From the NCBI GenBank assembly GCA_002069605.1, contig MWBQ01000085.1, positions 1-41,838 on the forward strand: a DNA stretch of 41,838 bases, read 5' to 3'. A program made the translations under genes and the position numbers. This DNA comes from Candidatus Atribacteria bacterium ADurb.Bin276 (GTDB taxonomy: Bacteria > Atribacterota > Atribacteria > Atribacterales > Atribacteraceae). This document shows, piece after piece, positions 1 through 8,132 of this stretch (position 1 is its first letter; the number at the start of each line of letters is the position of its first letter). The notes under the pieces were generated by a model, which saw nothing but the letters and a program-made list of their open reading frames with translations, had not been told where the DNA came from and did not search any database.

Positions 1-65
1 GGAAAACAATTCCGGATTCCTCAACAGCTTTCACTCTTTTCAGAATATATTGCGGGGTAAGCTCT

Positions 66-150
66 CGTGCCGCTTGTGTGGCATCAGATGGATGCGAAAA
101 ACAAGATTCGACATGCTATGGCAAGTCACTAAATTAATCGAGCACGATAA
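66..150 (+). repeat. Degenerate partial copy of the window's long palindromic intergenic repeat (family A)
   Basis: The stretch resembles the family A copies at 555-738 and 41462-41645. It has a 'tgccgc...gtggcatcagatg' segment followed by a decayed version of the cgacatgccatggcatgtcg palindrome. The second half of the repeat is missing. No coding sequence is seen here. Confidence 0.5.
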
Positions 151-197
151 AGGCTGAGGGGGTTAGGGGGATTTGAGTTTTTTCCTGCTCCCTCAAT

Positions 198-356
198 CAG
201 ACTGTGTCACAATTATTCTGTAAATTATTTGCCCCCACTTATGTTAATATTTCACAGTAATATTGGGAATAGATAACCAAAAACTGAAGATAAATGTACG
301 GTGTCTTCCACTTTCAAGCTATTCTTGGTGTATGAAAGGGATTGTGACACAGCCTG
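198..356 (+). mobile_element. MITE-like element with terminal inverted repeats, no coding capacity
   Basis: A 159-bp segment is bounded by 16-bp inverted repeats: CAGACTGTGTCACAAT at 198-213, and at 341-356 its reverse complement with one mismatch. No open frame of useful size lies inside. The right half (about 254-356) recurs, diverged, at 28397-28497. The right end recurs in opposite orientation at 41773-41838 with one mismatch in 50 internal bases. The ends resemble, by memory, those of some IS256-type elements, but no transposase is in the window, so any mobilisation in trans is inference. Confidence 0.6.
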
Positions 357-393
357 ATTGCGAGGAGCGTCCTATGCGACGTGGCAATCTCAT
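357..393 (+). repeat. Short interspersed palindromic repeat (family E)
   Basis: An 'attgcgagg...gcaatctcat' imperfect inverted repeat directly abuts the MITE-like element. Related copies are at 19524-19562, 19595-19634, 28256-28297 and 28307-28359. The pattern of ATTGCGAGGAGCG with ACGTGGCAATCTC is common between genes in environmental bacterial genomes. Its function is unknown. Confidence 0.6.
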
Positions 394-456
394 TTAGCAA
401 AATTTAGTTTATGTAACTTTCTCATAATCTCAGGGTAACCATTAAAAAATGAAAAG

Positions 457-498
457 CACCCTCCCCGCCGCGAAAGCGGCACCCCTCCAAGGAGGGGA
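457..498 (+). repeat. GC-rich double-hairpin intergenic repeat (family C)
   Basis: Two adjacent hairpins are seen: GCCGC-GAAA-GCGGC, then CCCCTCC-AA-GGAGGGG. The first hairpin with its flank recurs in reverse orientation at 28173-28203. Its GC content is much higher than the surrounding sequence. Confidence 0.55.
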
Positions 499-554
499 AT
501 TGTTAAATTCATTCTTCCTCATTTTGTTTTAATCACTTTTCACTTATTTCGGTA

Positions 555-738
555 TTTTCAGGATAGACCCTAATGCCATTTTTTATGGTACCAGATAGGA
601 ATGAAAACCCGAGTTTCGACATGCCATGGCATGTCGCTATATTAATTAAAGCATGGGCATAATACATTGCGCCACTACAAATTTTTAAAATCTTTGGTAG
701 GGGCTTGATTTATCATGCCCATGAGTTTTTAAGATAGA
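555..738 (+). repeat. Long composite palindromic repeat, family A copy 1
   Basis: It begins and ends with a 'ttttcaggatag'-like motif. Inside are the perfect 20-bp palindrome CGACATGCCATGGCATGTCG, a 'gggc...gcgcc' hairpin, and a 'taggggcttgatttat' segment. Other copies lie at 17108-17283 (+), 27824-27983 (-) and 41462-41645 (+). The rest of 1-779 holds no gene that I can support. Confidence 0.7.
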
Positions 739-779
739 TAGTCAAAATTACTTTTATAAATTTTGATGCTTTCAATTTT

Positions 780-1529
780 TTATTTACTTGGGCCTAAGTC
801 TTTCGGTTCCACTGGGAGGACTAAGGTTCCGGCAGCTTCTTTTTTATAAGCATCTTCCATTATACTTTTGGTTGCGGTCGCACCAAATCGAACTCCACCC
901 ACCGCTCGAACTGCTAATGCCCCCTCTAAGGTTCGTACTCCACCAGCGGCTTTGACTTGAATGCTGGGATTTACCGATTTTCGCATCAGTTTTAAATCTT
1001 CAATGGTTGCTCCACCTGGTGCAAACCCAGTGGAAGTTTTAACAAAGTCAGCACCAGCTTTTTCGCAAATTTTACAGGCTAATTCTTTTAACTCGTCGGT
1101 AAGATAATAATTTTCTAAAATTACCTTGACAATAACTCCCTTTTGGTGGGCAATATCTACTACCGCTTTAATGTCTTGCTCGACATAATCAAACTCTCGG
1201 GATAAAAGCCGTCCGATGTTTAACACCATATCCAGCTCTACCGCCCCATCTTCCATGGCTTTCACTGCCTCAAATGCTTTTACTTCAGTCCGGTGAGCAC
1301 CATGGGGAAATCCTATGACAGTTGTAACTAATACATCACTTCCTTTTAAAACTTCTGCGGCCACTTGAACATCACAGGGTTTTACACAGACCGAAACCAC
1401 ATCGTACTCTTTGGCTAATCGACATCCTTCAATAACTTCTTGTCGAGTAAGCTGAGGCCTAAGAAGTGAGTGATCTATCATTTTAGCAATATCTTTGGCT
1501 GTTACCTTTTCTGGTTGTCCAGTTTTCAT
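780..1529 (-). CDS. deoC: Deoxyribose-phosphate aldolase DeoC
   Basis: Cleaves 2-deoxy-D-ribose 5-phosphate to glyceraldehyde 3-phosphate and acetaldehyde in deoxynucleoside catabolism, in the cytoplasm. The 249-residue length is normal for the family. Class I aldolase features are visible. Asp100 lies in ELDMV and Lys135 in the VKVILEN strand. The Schiff-base Lys164 is in FVKTSTGF, and the second active-site Lys193 is in VKAAGGVRT. The ATG start follows an AAGGAGG site about 7 bases upstream. A promoter-like pair lies at 1628-1656. The gene stands alone on the minus strand, divergent from the TPR gene at 1770, with no deoA/deoB or nucleoside kinase next to it. DeoC enzymes also occur in aldehyde-handling microcompartment loci of some anaerobes, but no shell genes are seen here. 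Confidence 0.96.
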   Translation of the reverse strand: MKTGQPEKVTAKDIAKMIDHSLLRPQLTRQEVIEGCRLAKEYDVVSVCVKPCDVQVAAEVLKGSDVLVTTVIGFPHGAHRTEVKAFEAVKAMEDGAVELDMVLNIGRLLSREFDYVEQDIKAVVDIAHQKGVIVKVILENYYLTDELKELACKICEKAGADFVKTSTGFAPGGATIEDLKLMRKSVNPSIQVKAAGGVRTLEGALAVRAVGGVRFGATATKSIMEDAYKKEAAGTLVLPVEPKDLGPSK

Positions 1530-1627
1530 GAATGAGCCTCCTTCTCTTCGATTTATTATAAATGATTTTTATTAATTTTAATTTCTTTAAATTTTCAATA
1601 TTGTACTTATGTTTTTTATTCATCAAC

Positions 1628-1656
1628 ATTATAAGCTTTTAACTCCCTTACTACAA
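1628..1656 (-). promoter_or_regulatory. Predicted sigma70-type promoter for deoC
   Basis: On the minus strand TTGTAG (1651-1656) and TATAAT (1628-1633) are separated by 17 bases. The -10 is perfect and lies about 100 bases upstream of the deoC start. Confidence 0.5.
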
Positions 1657-1769
1657 AGTTTCTAAGATATAATGAAAACAACACAATAATTATAATTTTA
1701 TTCACGAAATCCAATGTTTACCAATAATCTTTTTTCGTTTAGAATGGTAATTCGGAGGTGTCACAATCA

Positions 1770-2729
1770 ATGGCTGAAAACCTTAATCCATCATTAGATG
1801 ATATTAGAAATCTGATCGAATTTTATGCAAAAAAAGTCGCCAATTTAAAAGATCAAAAAGGAAACGGTATCGAAATTCTTAATATTAGAACTGATATTGA
1901 GCGGGGGCTAATTTATTTTCGTTCTAAAAACGCTTACTTAGATCCTGAGGAAACCCGTTTAGGGAATTTTGATTCTTTACTTAAAAAGCAAAGCCGTCTC
2001 CTGGTGAAAGTAACCGGTAAAAAAGCTTTTATTGACCAACGGTCCAGACTCAATCCACCCACTGAATATTGGTGGTGGTGGTTGGATATTGAATATGAAA
2101 AAAATCAAAAGAAAACCATCCAAAAAAATTTACTTCATTTTGGGATTTTTTTTGTGGTCTTATTTTTAGTCTATTTTATTTTTTTGCGTCTTCCTCCTCA
2201 AGAAAGAAGGTATTTAGATTTAAATTCTTCCATTGAGAAGAAAATCGACCAATCACTGATTGAACCCGACCAAAATATAGTAAAAAATATTTACTACGAT
2301 ATTATTCAAGAATGCGAACAGGCACTCACACTTTTTCCAGAACGACCTGCACCCCTACTCATAAAAGGAGCCATTTCAGAAAAATTAAACCATTTATCCG
2401 ATGCTCAAGCAAACTTCAATCAAGCAATGACACTTTATCCTTCCCAAGAAGATTTTCTTCTGGATCAAGCAACCTGGTATTTTCGCATAGGGATGAAAGA
2501 CCAGGCAAAAGATTCTCTTTCTGCTGTCCTCAAAGAAAATCCTGATTCAATTGGAGCATTAAACTTATTAGGAACTATTTATGAGGAAGAGAATAACTAT
2601 GTGGAAGCTTTAAAAGCCTATACCCGAGTACTTGAATTAGCTGAAAACCAAAATCATACCACCATGATCCCTGTTACTAAAATGAAAATCGCCATGCTCC
2701 AATTAAGGCTCCCAATGAGCCTTCCATAA
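1770..2729 (+). CDS. Single-pass membrane protein with N-terminal cytoplasmic domain and C-terminal TPRs
   Basis: I do not recognise a named family. Residues 1-120 are hydrophilic and helical and contain a run of four tryptophans (101-104) just before one strong transmembrane segment at about 121-139. Residues 145-319 hold tetratricopeptide-like repeats, clearest around 240-292 (IGALNLLGTIYEEENNYVEA type). TPRs usually scaffold protein complexes, and here they would lie on the far side of the membrane from the N-terminus. The start was set at ATG 1770 (319 aa). A GTG at 1758 is in frame but overlaps the GGAGGT ribosome site at 1754-1759, which is properly spaced for the ATG. The next gene, also a membrane protein, follows 114 bases later on the same strand with its own promoter-like motif. 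Confidence 0.7.
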   Translation: MAENLNPSLDDIRNLIEFYAKKVANLKDQKGNGIEILNIRTDIERGLIYFRSKNAYLDPEETRLGNFDSLLKKQSRLLVKVTGKKAFIDQRSRLNPPTEYWWWWLDIEYEKNQKKTIQKNLLHFGIFFVVLFLVYFIFLRLPPQERRYLDLNSSIEKKIDQSLIEPDQNIVKNIYYDIIQECEQALTLFPERPAPLLIKGAISEKLNHLSDAQANFNQAMTLYPSQEDFLLDQATWYFRIGMKDQAKDSLSAVLKENPDSIGALNLLGTIYEEENNYVEALKAYTRVLELAENQNHTTMIPVTKMKIAMLQLRLPMSLP

Positions 2730-2765
2730 ATTCAAAGGTTTTTCGTTAAAAATTTAAAAGAAAAA

Positions 2766-2774
2766 TGTTATAAT
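2766..2774 (+). promoter_or_regulatory. Predicted extended -10 promoter element
   Basis: TGT followed by a perfect TATAAT (2769-2774) lies 69 bases before the ATG at 2844. No good -35 box is visible, as is usual for extended -10 promoters. It probably lets the second membrane gene be transcribed separately. Confidence 0.4.
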
Positions 2775-2843
2775 AATTCGGTTTTTTAATTTTTGGTAAC
2801 TTTCAATATAGGTTTAACACTTCATTAGGAGTAGGAAATTTTT

Positions 2844-3593
2844 ATGGTTTATTTCTTCTTGATCCTTACGATGGTTTCTTTAATCCTTTTTATTATAGGA
2901 TTGATTAATCCATCTCTGGTTATAGTTCGCCTAAAAAAAAGAAGATTCTTAGTCATTCTTATCTATGGTTCAATAGCCCTGGTATCTCTTCTGCTGTTGA
3001 TTATAACCTCTCCTCCCCCACGACCAACTTTACCTTCAAAAGATGAATTACCTACTGTTAACAATGATATATCTGGTCAAAATATAAGCGAGAATCTCAC
3101 TGATCAAAAAAACAATCAATCTTCAACTGTCGACTGGTTAAGAGAATCGGAAAAGTATTTTTTTATTAAAGAACCTGAGCCTGAACAGTATGTTTTACTT
3201 TCAATCTCCTTAGTCACACGTTTTGACCAAATAATAGAAATTATCGGAGAAACTGATCTTCCCGATGGATCGATTATTGAAATTCTTTTTCGACAACTGG
3301 GAACTCCAAAATACCCCAATCAATTTGATTTGCAAACCAGTGCTATTGTTCAAAATAATTCTTACCAGGCTACTTTCAGCGCCCCAGAAAATTATCTCTT
3401 TTCTCAGGGTCCCTTTCAGATTCGAGTTTCCTTTTCCCCTGAAAACCAAATTCCAGCCATTCAAAAATTATTTGGAAAAAGTGGAGAAAAATTAAAAGGT
3501 AAACAAAGCCGGGTTGAGAATCAAATCAAAATACTTGAAGATATCAAAGAAGTGAGCTTCGAATTTGAAATCGAGCCCTCACCTCCTAATTAG
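2844..3593 (+). CDS. Hypothetical membrane-anchored protein, two N-terminal TM segments and an extracytoplasmic domain
   Basis: Two hydrophobic segments (about residues 3-21 and 36-55) flank a short basic loop containing RLKKRR. A proline-rich linker follows (56-70), then a roughly 180-residue soluble part. The hairpin topology would place both the short N-terminus and the C-terminal domain outside the cytoplasm. The C-terminal part has alternating hydrophobic strands (YVLLSISLV, SYQATF, FQIRVSF), suggesting a beta-sandwich. I cannot name a family. The ATG is preceded by TTAGGAGTAGG. It is probably functionally linked to the TPR membrane protein upstream, which has the same orientation, but that rests on proximity alone. 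Confidence 0.6.
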   Translation: MVYFFLILTMVSLILFIIGLINPSLVIVRLKKRRFLVILIYGSIALVSLLLLIITSPPPRPTLPSKDELPTVNNDISGQNISENLTDQKNNQSSTVDWLRESEKYFFIKEPEPEQYVLLSISLVTRFDQIIEIIGETDLPDGSIIEILFRQLGTPKYPNQFDLQTSAIVQNNSYQATFSAPENYLFSQGPFQIRVSFSPENQIPAIQKLFGKSGEKLKGKQSRVENQIKILEDIKEVSFEFEIEPSPPN

Positions 3594-3643
3594 AAGACAA
3601 AATATTCTTGAGGATTTTTCTATTAGTCTTCCTGGTTCTGAAA

Positions 3644-5917
3644 TTATAGAAAAGGAAACTGATAATCTTTTTCTTTGAAAAGGCTTAAGCAACAGTCAAC
3701 AACCATTGGTTCATAAAGAATTCCTCGGTTCCTTTTTATTTCCTCCAGAGCAGTTTCTATTCCTTTGGCCGGTCGATACGGCCGGTGGGAAGCAATTGCT
3801 TCAACGACATCTGCTACGGTTAAAATTCGTGATTCTATAAGTATTTCTTCTCCTTTGAAACCAGCAGGATATCCAGTACCGTTTATTCTTTCATGATGTT
3901 GTAAAATGATATCGGCTATTGGCCAAGGAAACTCAATATCTTTGAGTATTTCGTAGCCGGCTTGGGGATGGGTTTTTATTAGACCAAATTCTAAATCAGA
4001 CAATTTTGTTGGTTTAATGAGGATTTCTATTGGCACTGCTATTTTTCCTATGTCATGAATAGCGCTCGCCATAAAAAGGCCAGAAACCCGATCAATTCCT
4101 AAACCTAATTCAAATGCAATCGCTCGGGCGAGATGAGCTACTCTTCTCTGATGACCAGCAGTATAATAATCCCTAGTTTCTACAATTTCTGCTATAGTTT
4201 CAACCATTGATTCTAATGTGTTCCGTAATTTTTTATTGCTCATTTCCAAGGCTAATTCTGCTCGTTTACGTTCGGTTACATCCATAACGGTCGATATTAT
4301 GAGTTGTCTCCCTGGAATAGGAGTGTTTTTGGCATTTATAAATCTTATTTCTTGTCCCCGACGAACAATAGGAACGTCATTCCATTGCATGCGTTGCGGG
4401 TCATTACTGGCACAATCCTTTATTACTTTCTTTTTTATTTTTTCTCGAAATTCCGGATCTTCGTATACTGCTTCCCAGAAAGTATTCGGTTTTTCTATAG
4501 CTTCCCGTGTAGTTTGATAAAGTTTCGGAAAGTTATCATTCATATAATGAAATAAAACCTTCGAATCAAGAAGATTGACTGCCACCCCAATTGGAAGATT
4601 GTCTAAGATGGTTTTGATATAAGCTTCACTTTCCCTCAATGCCTGTTCAGCTTGCTTTCTTTTGGTTATATCACGAGTTGTCGCAATAATACCAATGGGT
4701 TTTTGATTATCATCTCTCAAAAAAGACATAGTATTCTCAACCCAAATAGTCGATCCATTTTTATGGTATTCTTCGGCTTCTAAACTTATGGTTCTTTTGG
4801 GATCGGCACTTCCACTAGCTTCTAAGGCCATTTGTACTTTAAAAATTTGCATTATTTTTTTGAATGATTCAGGAGTAAAAATTTGATCTAAAGTCTGATG
4901 AATGGCTTCTTCAGTAGAATAACCACGAATCTTCATTATTGAGGGACTGACATAGGTAAGATTTAAATTAAGATCCAAAACAGTGATGTTATCTCCAGTA
5001 TTTTCCGTAATTAGACGGAATTTTTCTTCGCTCTTTTTTAAGGCTTCCTCAAACTTTTTGCGTTCAGTTATATCCCGAACGATGACGATGGTTCTCTCTT
5101 GATGGTGGGAATTATAAAATAGAGCTGATGCCAATTCGGCTGGAAAGCAGCTTCCGTCTTTTCGGATAAACAACAATTCACCTTTAGCTTTTCCCTTTTC
5201 TTTCCTTTCTTTCAACAAGAGAGGAAGCCGTGGATCTTTATCATCGACCAAACCATTTCTTCCTAATTTAATAATTTCCTGCTCAGTCCAACCAAAAATT
5301 TTACAAGCTTCGGGATTGGCAGCGTAGATTGTCCCATCAGGTTGGGTCAATAACATTGCATCGAGGCTGTTTTCAAAAAAAGAATAATATTTAGCAATAT
5401 TTTCTTTCAACTCTTCTTCGGAATGTTTCTTTTTATTCAATTCATTTTCCAATTCATGGATACGTCTTTCATATTGAAACAAGGCATTATTTTTCTCGAT
5501 ATTTTGATTAAAGTGGGCGGATATTGTTTTCATCAGGGTTTTCACAAGCACAATCAACTCATATTTATGATAGGGATACCTAAGAAATCCAGCTATCTCA
5601 AATTCCAAAGCTTTTTGTGGGGTTTGGAAATTTAACTTTTCAGAAGGGAGTATTACAATCGGTATATTTTTAGTTAATTCATGGTTTTGGATTGATTGAC
5701 AAAAAAGCCGTTGCTTATTATCAAATTTAGTAATTCCTAAAAATATTATTTCGGGTTTTTCCTTTTGAGCAATATCAAGACCTATGGTTTCGTTTAAAGC
5801 GGTAAAAATTCGAGCTTTTGGATAGCAATTAAGTAACTTGATCGTTAACTGGTCTAAAAGAGATTGGTTATTCTGAACAATGAGGAATATAAATTCTCTA
5901 TTCAGCACTAAGCTCAT
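3644..5917 (-). CDS. REC-like / triple-PAS / HD-GYP signalling protein, probable c-di-GMP phosphodiesterase
   Basis: A 757-residue cytoplasmic sensor with no membrane segment. A receiver-like domain (about 8-130) is followed by a short coiled coil and three PAS/PAC modules (about 176-290, 297-422, 428-552). These end in the repeated VRDITERK, TRDITKRK and VMDVTERK junctions. An HD-GYP domain occupies about 577-750. The HD pair is at 621-622 (HDIGKIAVP), and the HHERINGTGYP motif at 674-684 is intact, so hydrolysis of cyclic di-GMP is expected. The receiver looks degenerate: where the phospho-acceptor Asp should follow the third strand, the sequence reads EIIFLGITKF, with Gly61. It may therefore act as a dimerisation or ligand module. 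The start has AGGAGG 6 bases before the ATG. It stands alone; no diguanylate cyclase is nearby. Confidence 0.88.
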   Translation of the reverse strand: MSLVLNREFIFLIVQNNQSLLDQLTIKLLNCYPKARIFTALNETIGLDIAQKEKPEIIFLGITKFDNKQRLFCQSIQNHELTKNIPIVILPSEKLNFQTPQKALEFEIAGFLRYPYHKYELIVLVKTLMKTISAHFNQNIEKNNALFQYERRIHELENELNKKKHSEEELKENIAKYYSFFENSLDAMLLTQPDGTIYAANPEACKIFGWTEQEIIKLGRNGLVDDKDPRLPLLLKERKEKGKAKGELLFIRKDGSCFPAELASALFYNSHHQERTIVIVRDITERKKFEEALKKSEEKFRLITENTGDNITVLDLNLNLTYVSPSIMKIRGYSTEEAIHQTLDQIFTPESFKKIMQIFKVQMALEASGSADPKRTISLEAEEYHKNGSTIWVENTMSFLRDDNQKPIGIIATTRDITKRKQAEQALRESEAYIKTILDNLPIGVAVNLLDSKVLFHYMNDNFPKLYQTTREAIEKPNTFWEAVYEDPEFREKIKKKVIKDCASNDPQRMQWNDVPIVRRGQEIRFINAKNTPIPGRQLIISTVMDVTERKRAELALEMSNKKLRNTLESMVETIAEIVETRDYYTAGHQRRVAHLARAIAFELGLGIDRVSGLFMASAIHDIGKIAVPIEILIKPTKLSDLEFGLIKTHPQAGYEILKDIEFPWPIADIILQHHERINGTGYPAGFKGEEILIESRILTVADVVEAIASHRPYRPAKGIETALEEIKRNRGILYEPMVVDCCLSLFKEKDYQFPFL

Positions 5918-6019
5918 CTATTTCCTCCTGCAAAAATACTAATATTATTGAGTTAATTACCATGAATATTTGCTTCTTATTTTACCAAGTAAATAATAGA
6001 TTTTTTATAATAAAAGCTT

Positions 6020-6595
6020 TTATTCTATCGTCCATAAATCCGGTGAGCTGGTTGATATGGCTGTTGCGCCGGATTGTAAAATTGCTTTAACTTCCTTATG
6101 ATTTCGAATAAATCCTCCACAAATAATAGGAGGAAGGTTTCTTATGGGAATTTGTTTTTGGATGAAGGGAAATATAATTCCGGGTAGTATCTCAATTGCA
6201 TCGGGAGACAATTGAGAAGCAACTTTCAATCCAGTATTTAAACTTTCGCTATCTAAAAGGAAAATTCGAAATATTGTCATAAAACCTTGTTTTTTTGCTA
6301 AAGATAAAGTACGAGAACGGGTCGATATAATTCCGTTGATTGCTTGGAAATAATTTTTCAAAAAGATTAAACCATCATGATCAGGAGAAAGACCGGAAAA
6401 TAAATCGAGGTGTAAAAAAAATGTAGAGAAATGTTTTTCGATTTTTTCCAGAATTGATTGAATAGTATTGATATTGCCATCGAGAAGAAAACAAGGTCCA
6501 CCAGGTCGAATGAAAGTTAAGTCTATCGTTTTTTTTCCTTCAAAACGTAGAGCAGGAATTACTGGGTATGAACGAAGTAGAGCAACAAAATCCAT
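6020..6595 (-). CDS. GlpP-family glycerol-3-phosphate-responsive antiterminator
   Basis: Family members bind mRNA leaders in response to glycerol 3-phosphate and prevent termination ahead of glp genes. Sequence matches to Bacillus GlpP recalled from memory are VIPALR near the start, HLDLFSGL, GIISTRSR, FLLDSESL, EILPGI, CGGFIRN and the C-terminal AISTSSPDLW. These give a TIM-barrel-like fold of about 190 residues, as expected. The start was set at ATG 6595 (191 aa). An in-frame TTG 15 bases upstream overlaps the GAGG ribosome site. It follows pyruvate kinase by about 95 bases on the same strand. No glpF, glpK or glpD is in the window, so its RNA target is unknown; the neighbourhood hints at a link to lower glycolysis. 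Confidence 0.82.
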   Translation of the reverse strand: MDFVALLRSYPVIPALRFEGKKTIDLTFIRPGGPCFLLDGNINTIQSILEKIEKHFSTFFLHLDLFSGLSPDHDGLIFLKNYFQAINGIISTRSRTLSLAKKQGFMTIFRIFLLDSESLNTGLKVASQLSPDAIEILPGIIFPFIQKQIPIRNLPPIICGGFIRNHKEVKAILQSGATAISTSSPDLWTIE

Positions 6596-6689
6596 GAACC
6601 TATTCCTCAATTATTTGTATTTCCAATAAGTCTATTTAAACCAATCATACTACAAAGTAATTGAATTTTCATAATTTTTGTCTTAAATT

Positions 6690-8132
6690 TTAAAGTTCTT
6701 CTACTTGAAGAAAATTGGTGAAACCTGATTTCTGTAATGGAACTCCAGCGGTAATAATAATTTTATCGCCTTTTTTTCCAAAACGAGAAGCAAGAGTAAG
6801 CCTTTTCATTTCTTCGATTAATTTTGATGGTTCAGTGCATAAATCCACTGAAAAAGGAAATACTCCATAGGAAAGCTTTAATAGGCGTAGTATGTGATAC
6901 TGAGGCGAAAAGGCCAGTATTGGAATATTCGGTCGAAAGCGGGATATTCTCCGGGCTGTACTTCCCGAATAGGTTGATGTCACAACCACAGTAAGTTTAA
7001 GATTACGGGCAATTTCCCAGGCTCCAAAAGAGATAGCGCTGGATAAATCAGTATTGTTGACCATAATTTTTTGGACATCAGGAACGAAATCAGCGTAATA
7101 TTCAGTAAATCGGGCAATTTTACTTGCCGTTTGTACCGATTCCATGGGAAAATCACCTATAGCTGTCTCACCCGACAACATGATCGCATCGGTTCCATCA
7201 TAAATTGCACCAGCAACATCACTCACTTCAGCTCTGGTTGGAATTGGATTTCTTATCATACTATCTAACATTTGTGTGGCTACGATAACTGGTTTGCATC
7301 TGCAGCGTGATTCAAATATTATCCTTTTCTGCCAAAATGGAACTGATTCAACAGGTACCTCAACCCCGAGGTCACCCCGGGCAATCATTATTCCATCAGA
7401 TGCTTCAATAATTTCATCGATTTCATTCAAAGCCTGTGGTTTCTCGATCTTGGCAATAATGGAAAAAGGTCTTGAAAAATTAGCAATTCTATTGCGTAAG
7501 GCGAGAATGTCCTTGATTCCTCGAACAAAGGAAAGGGCAAGAAAATCTAAATCCCAGTCCTTGATCGCTTCCAAAATCTGAAGGTCTCGAGTCGTCAACG
7601 AAGGAAAACTATCGGGAAGATAAGGGATGTTGATCCCTTTACGAGAAGAAATCACTCCCCCTTTTTCAACCTTACATAAAATTGTACAATTATCATTAGA
7701 AATAATTCTTAAACGAACCAAACCATCATTAATAAAAAAAATATCCCCCGGTTTAAGTAGAGTAAATAATTCAACATTATCTACGGTGATTACCGGCATG
7801 GAACCAGGAAGAGATGAATGTATTATATAAATAACTGCTCCATCAGGAAGTTCTGTCTCTCCTCCTTGTATTTCCCCTATTCTGAGTTTCGGACCGGGAA
7901 GATCACCAATTACGGCATGAAATTTCTTTTGTTGGGAATCATAATTTCGAATGGTTTGAAGGACAGAAAAATGTTCTTCAAGAGTTCCATGAGAAAAGTT
8001 TAAACGAAATACGTCTACTCCTTCTTGAATTAACTTCATAATATTTTCTGGATTTGAAACGCTAGGTCCTATGGTGGCAACTATTTTCGTTTTTCTTGGT
8101 AGGTCGATGTTAGAGGTCAAAAGGTCAATCAC
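6690..8132 (-). CDS. pyk: Pyruvate kinase
   Basis: Transfers phosphate from phosphoenolpyruvate to ADP, the last step of glycolysis. The 480 residues cover the barrel, the B domain and the allosteric C-domain. Visible motifs are KIVATIGPS at the N-terminus, the RLNFSHG substrate loop (43-49) and IAKIEKPQAL with the catalytic lysine. MIARGDLGVEVP and GTDAIMLSGETA are also present. The extra PEP-utiliser-like C-terminal domain of Bacillus enzymes is absent. Translation starts at GTG 8132 with AGGAGGG 7 bases upstream. That ribosome site lies inside the end of the small membrane-protein gene at 8125-8295, whose stop codon overlaps this start, so the two are probably translationally coupled. The gene pairs metabolically with pckA at 34743. 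Confidence 0.97.
   Translation of the reverse strand: MIDLLTSNIDLPRKTKIVATIGPSVSNPENIMKLIQEGVDVFRLNFSHGTLEEHFSVLQTIRNYDSQQKKFHAVIGDLPGPKLRIGEIQGGETELPDGAVIYIIHSSLPGSMPVITVDNVELFTLLKPGDIFFINDGLVRLRIISNDNCTILCKVEKGGVISSRKGINIPYLPDSFPSLTTRDLQILEAIKDWDLDFLALSFVRGIKDILALRNRIANFSRPFSIIAKIEKPQALNEIDEIIEASDGIMIARGDLGVEVPVESVPFWQKRIIFESRCRCKPVIVATQMLDSMIRNPIPTRAEVSDVAGAIYDGTDAIMLSGETAIGDFPMESVQTASKIARFTEYYADFVPDVQKIMVNNTDLSSAISFGAWEIARNLKLTVVVTSTYSGSTARRISRFRPNIPILAFSPQYHILRLLKLSYGVFPFSVDLCTEPSKLIEEMKRLTLASRFGKKGDKIIITAGVPLQKSGFTNFLQVEEL

Noticed and set aside
1-779. CRISPR array in the repeat-rich left end
   Set aside because: Repeats are long, palindromic and irregularly spaced; no short direct repeats with unique spacers.
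3210-3464. 84-codon minus-strand frame inside the membrane protein gene
   Set aside because: Shadow of the plus-strand gene, without a ribosome site or recognisable motifs.
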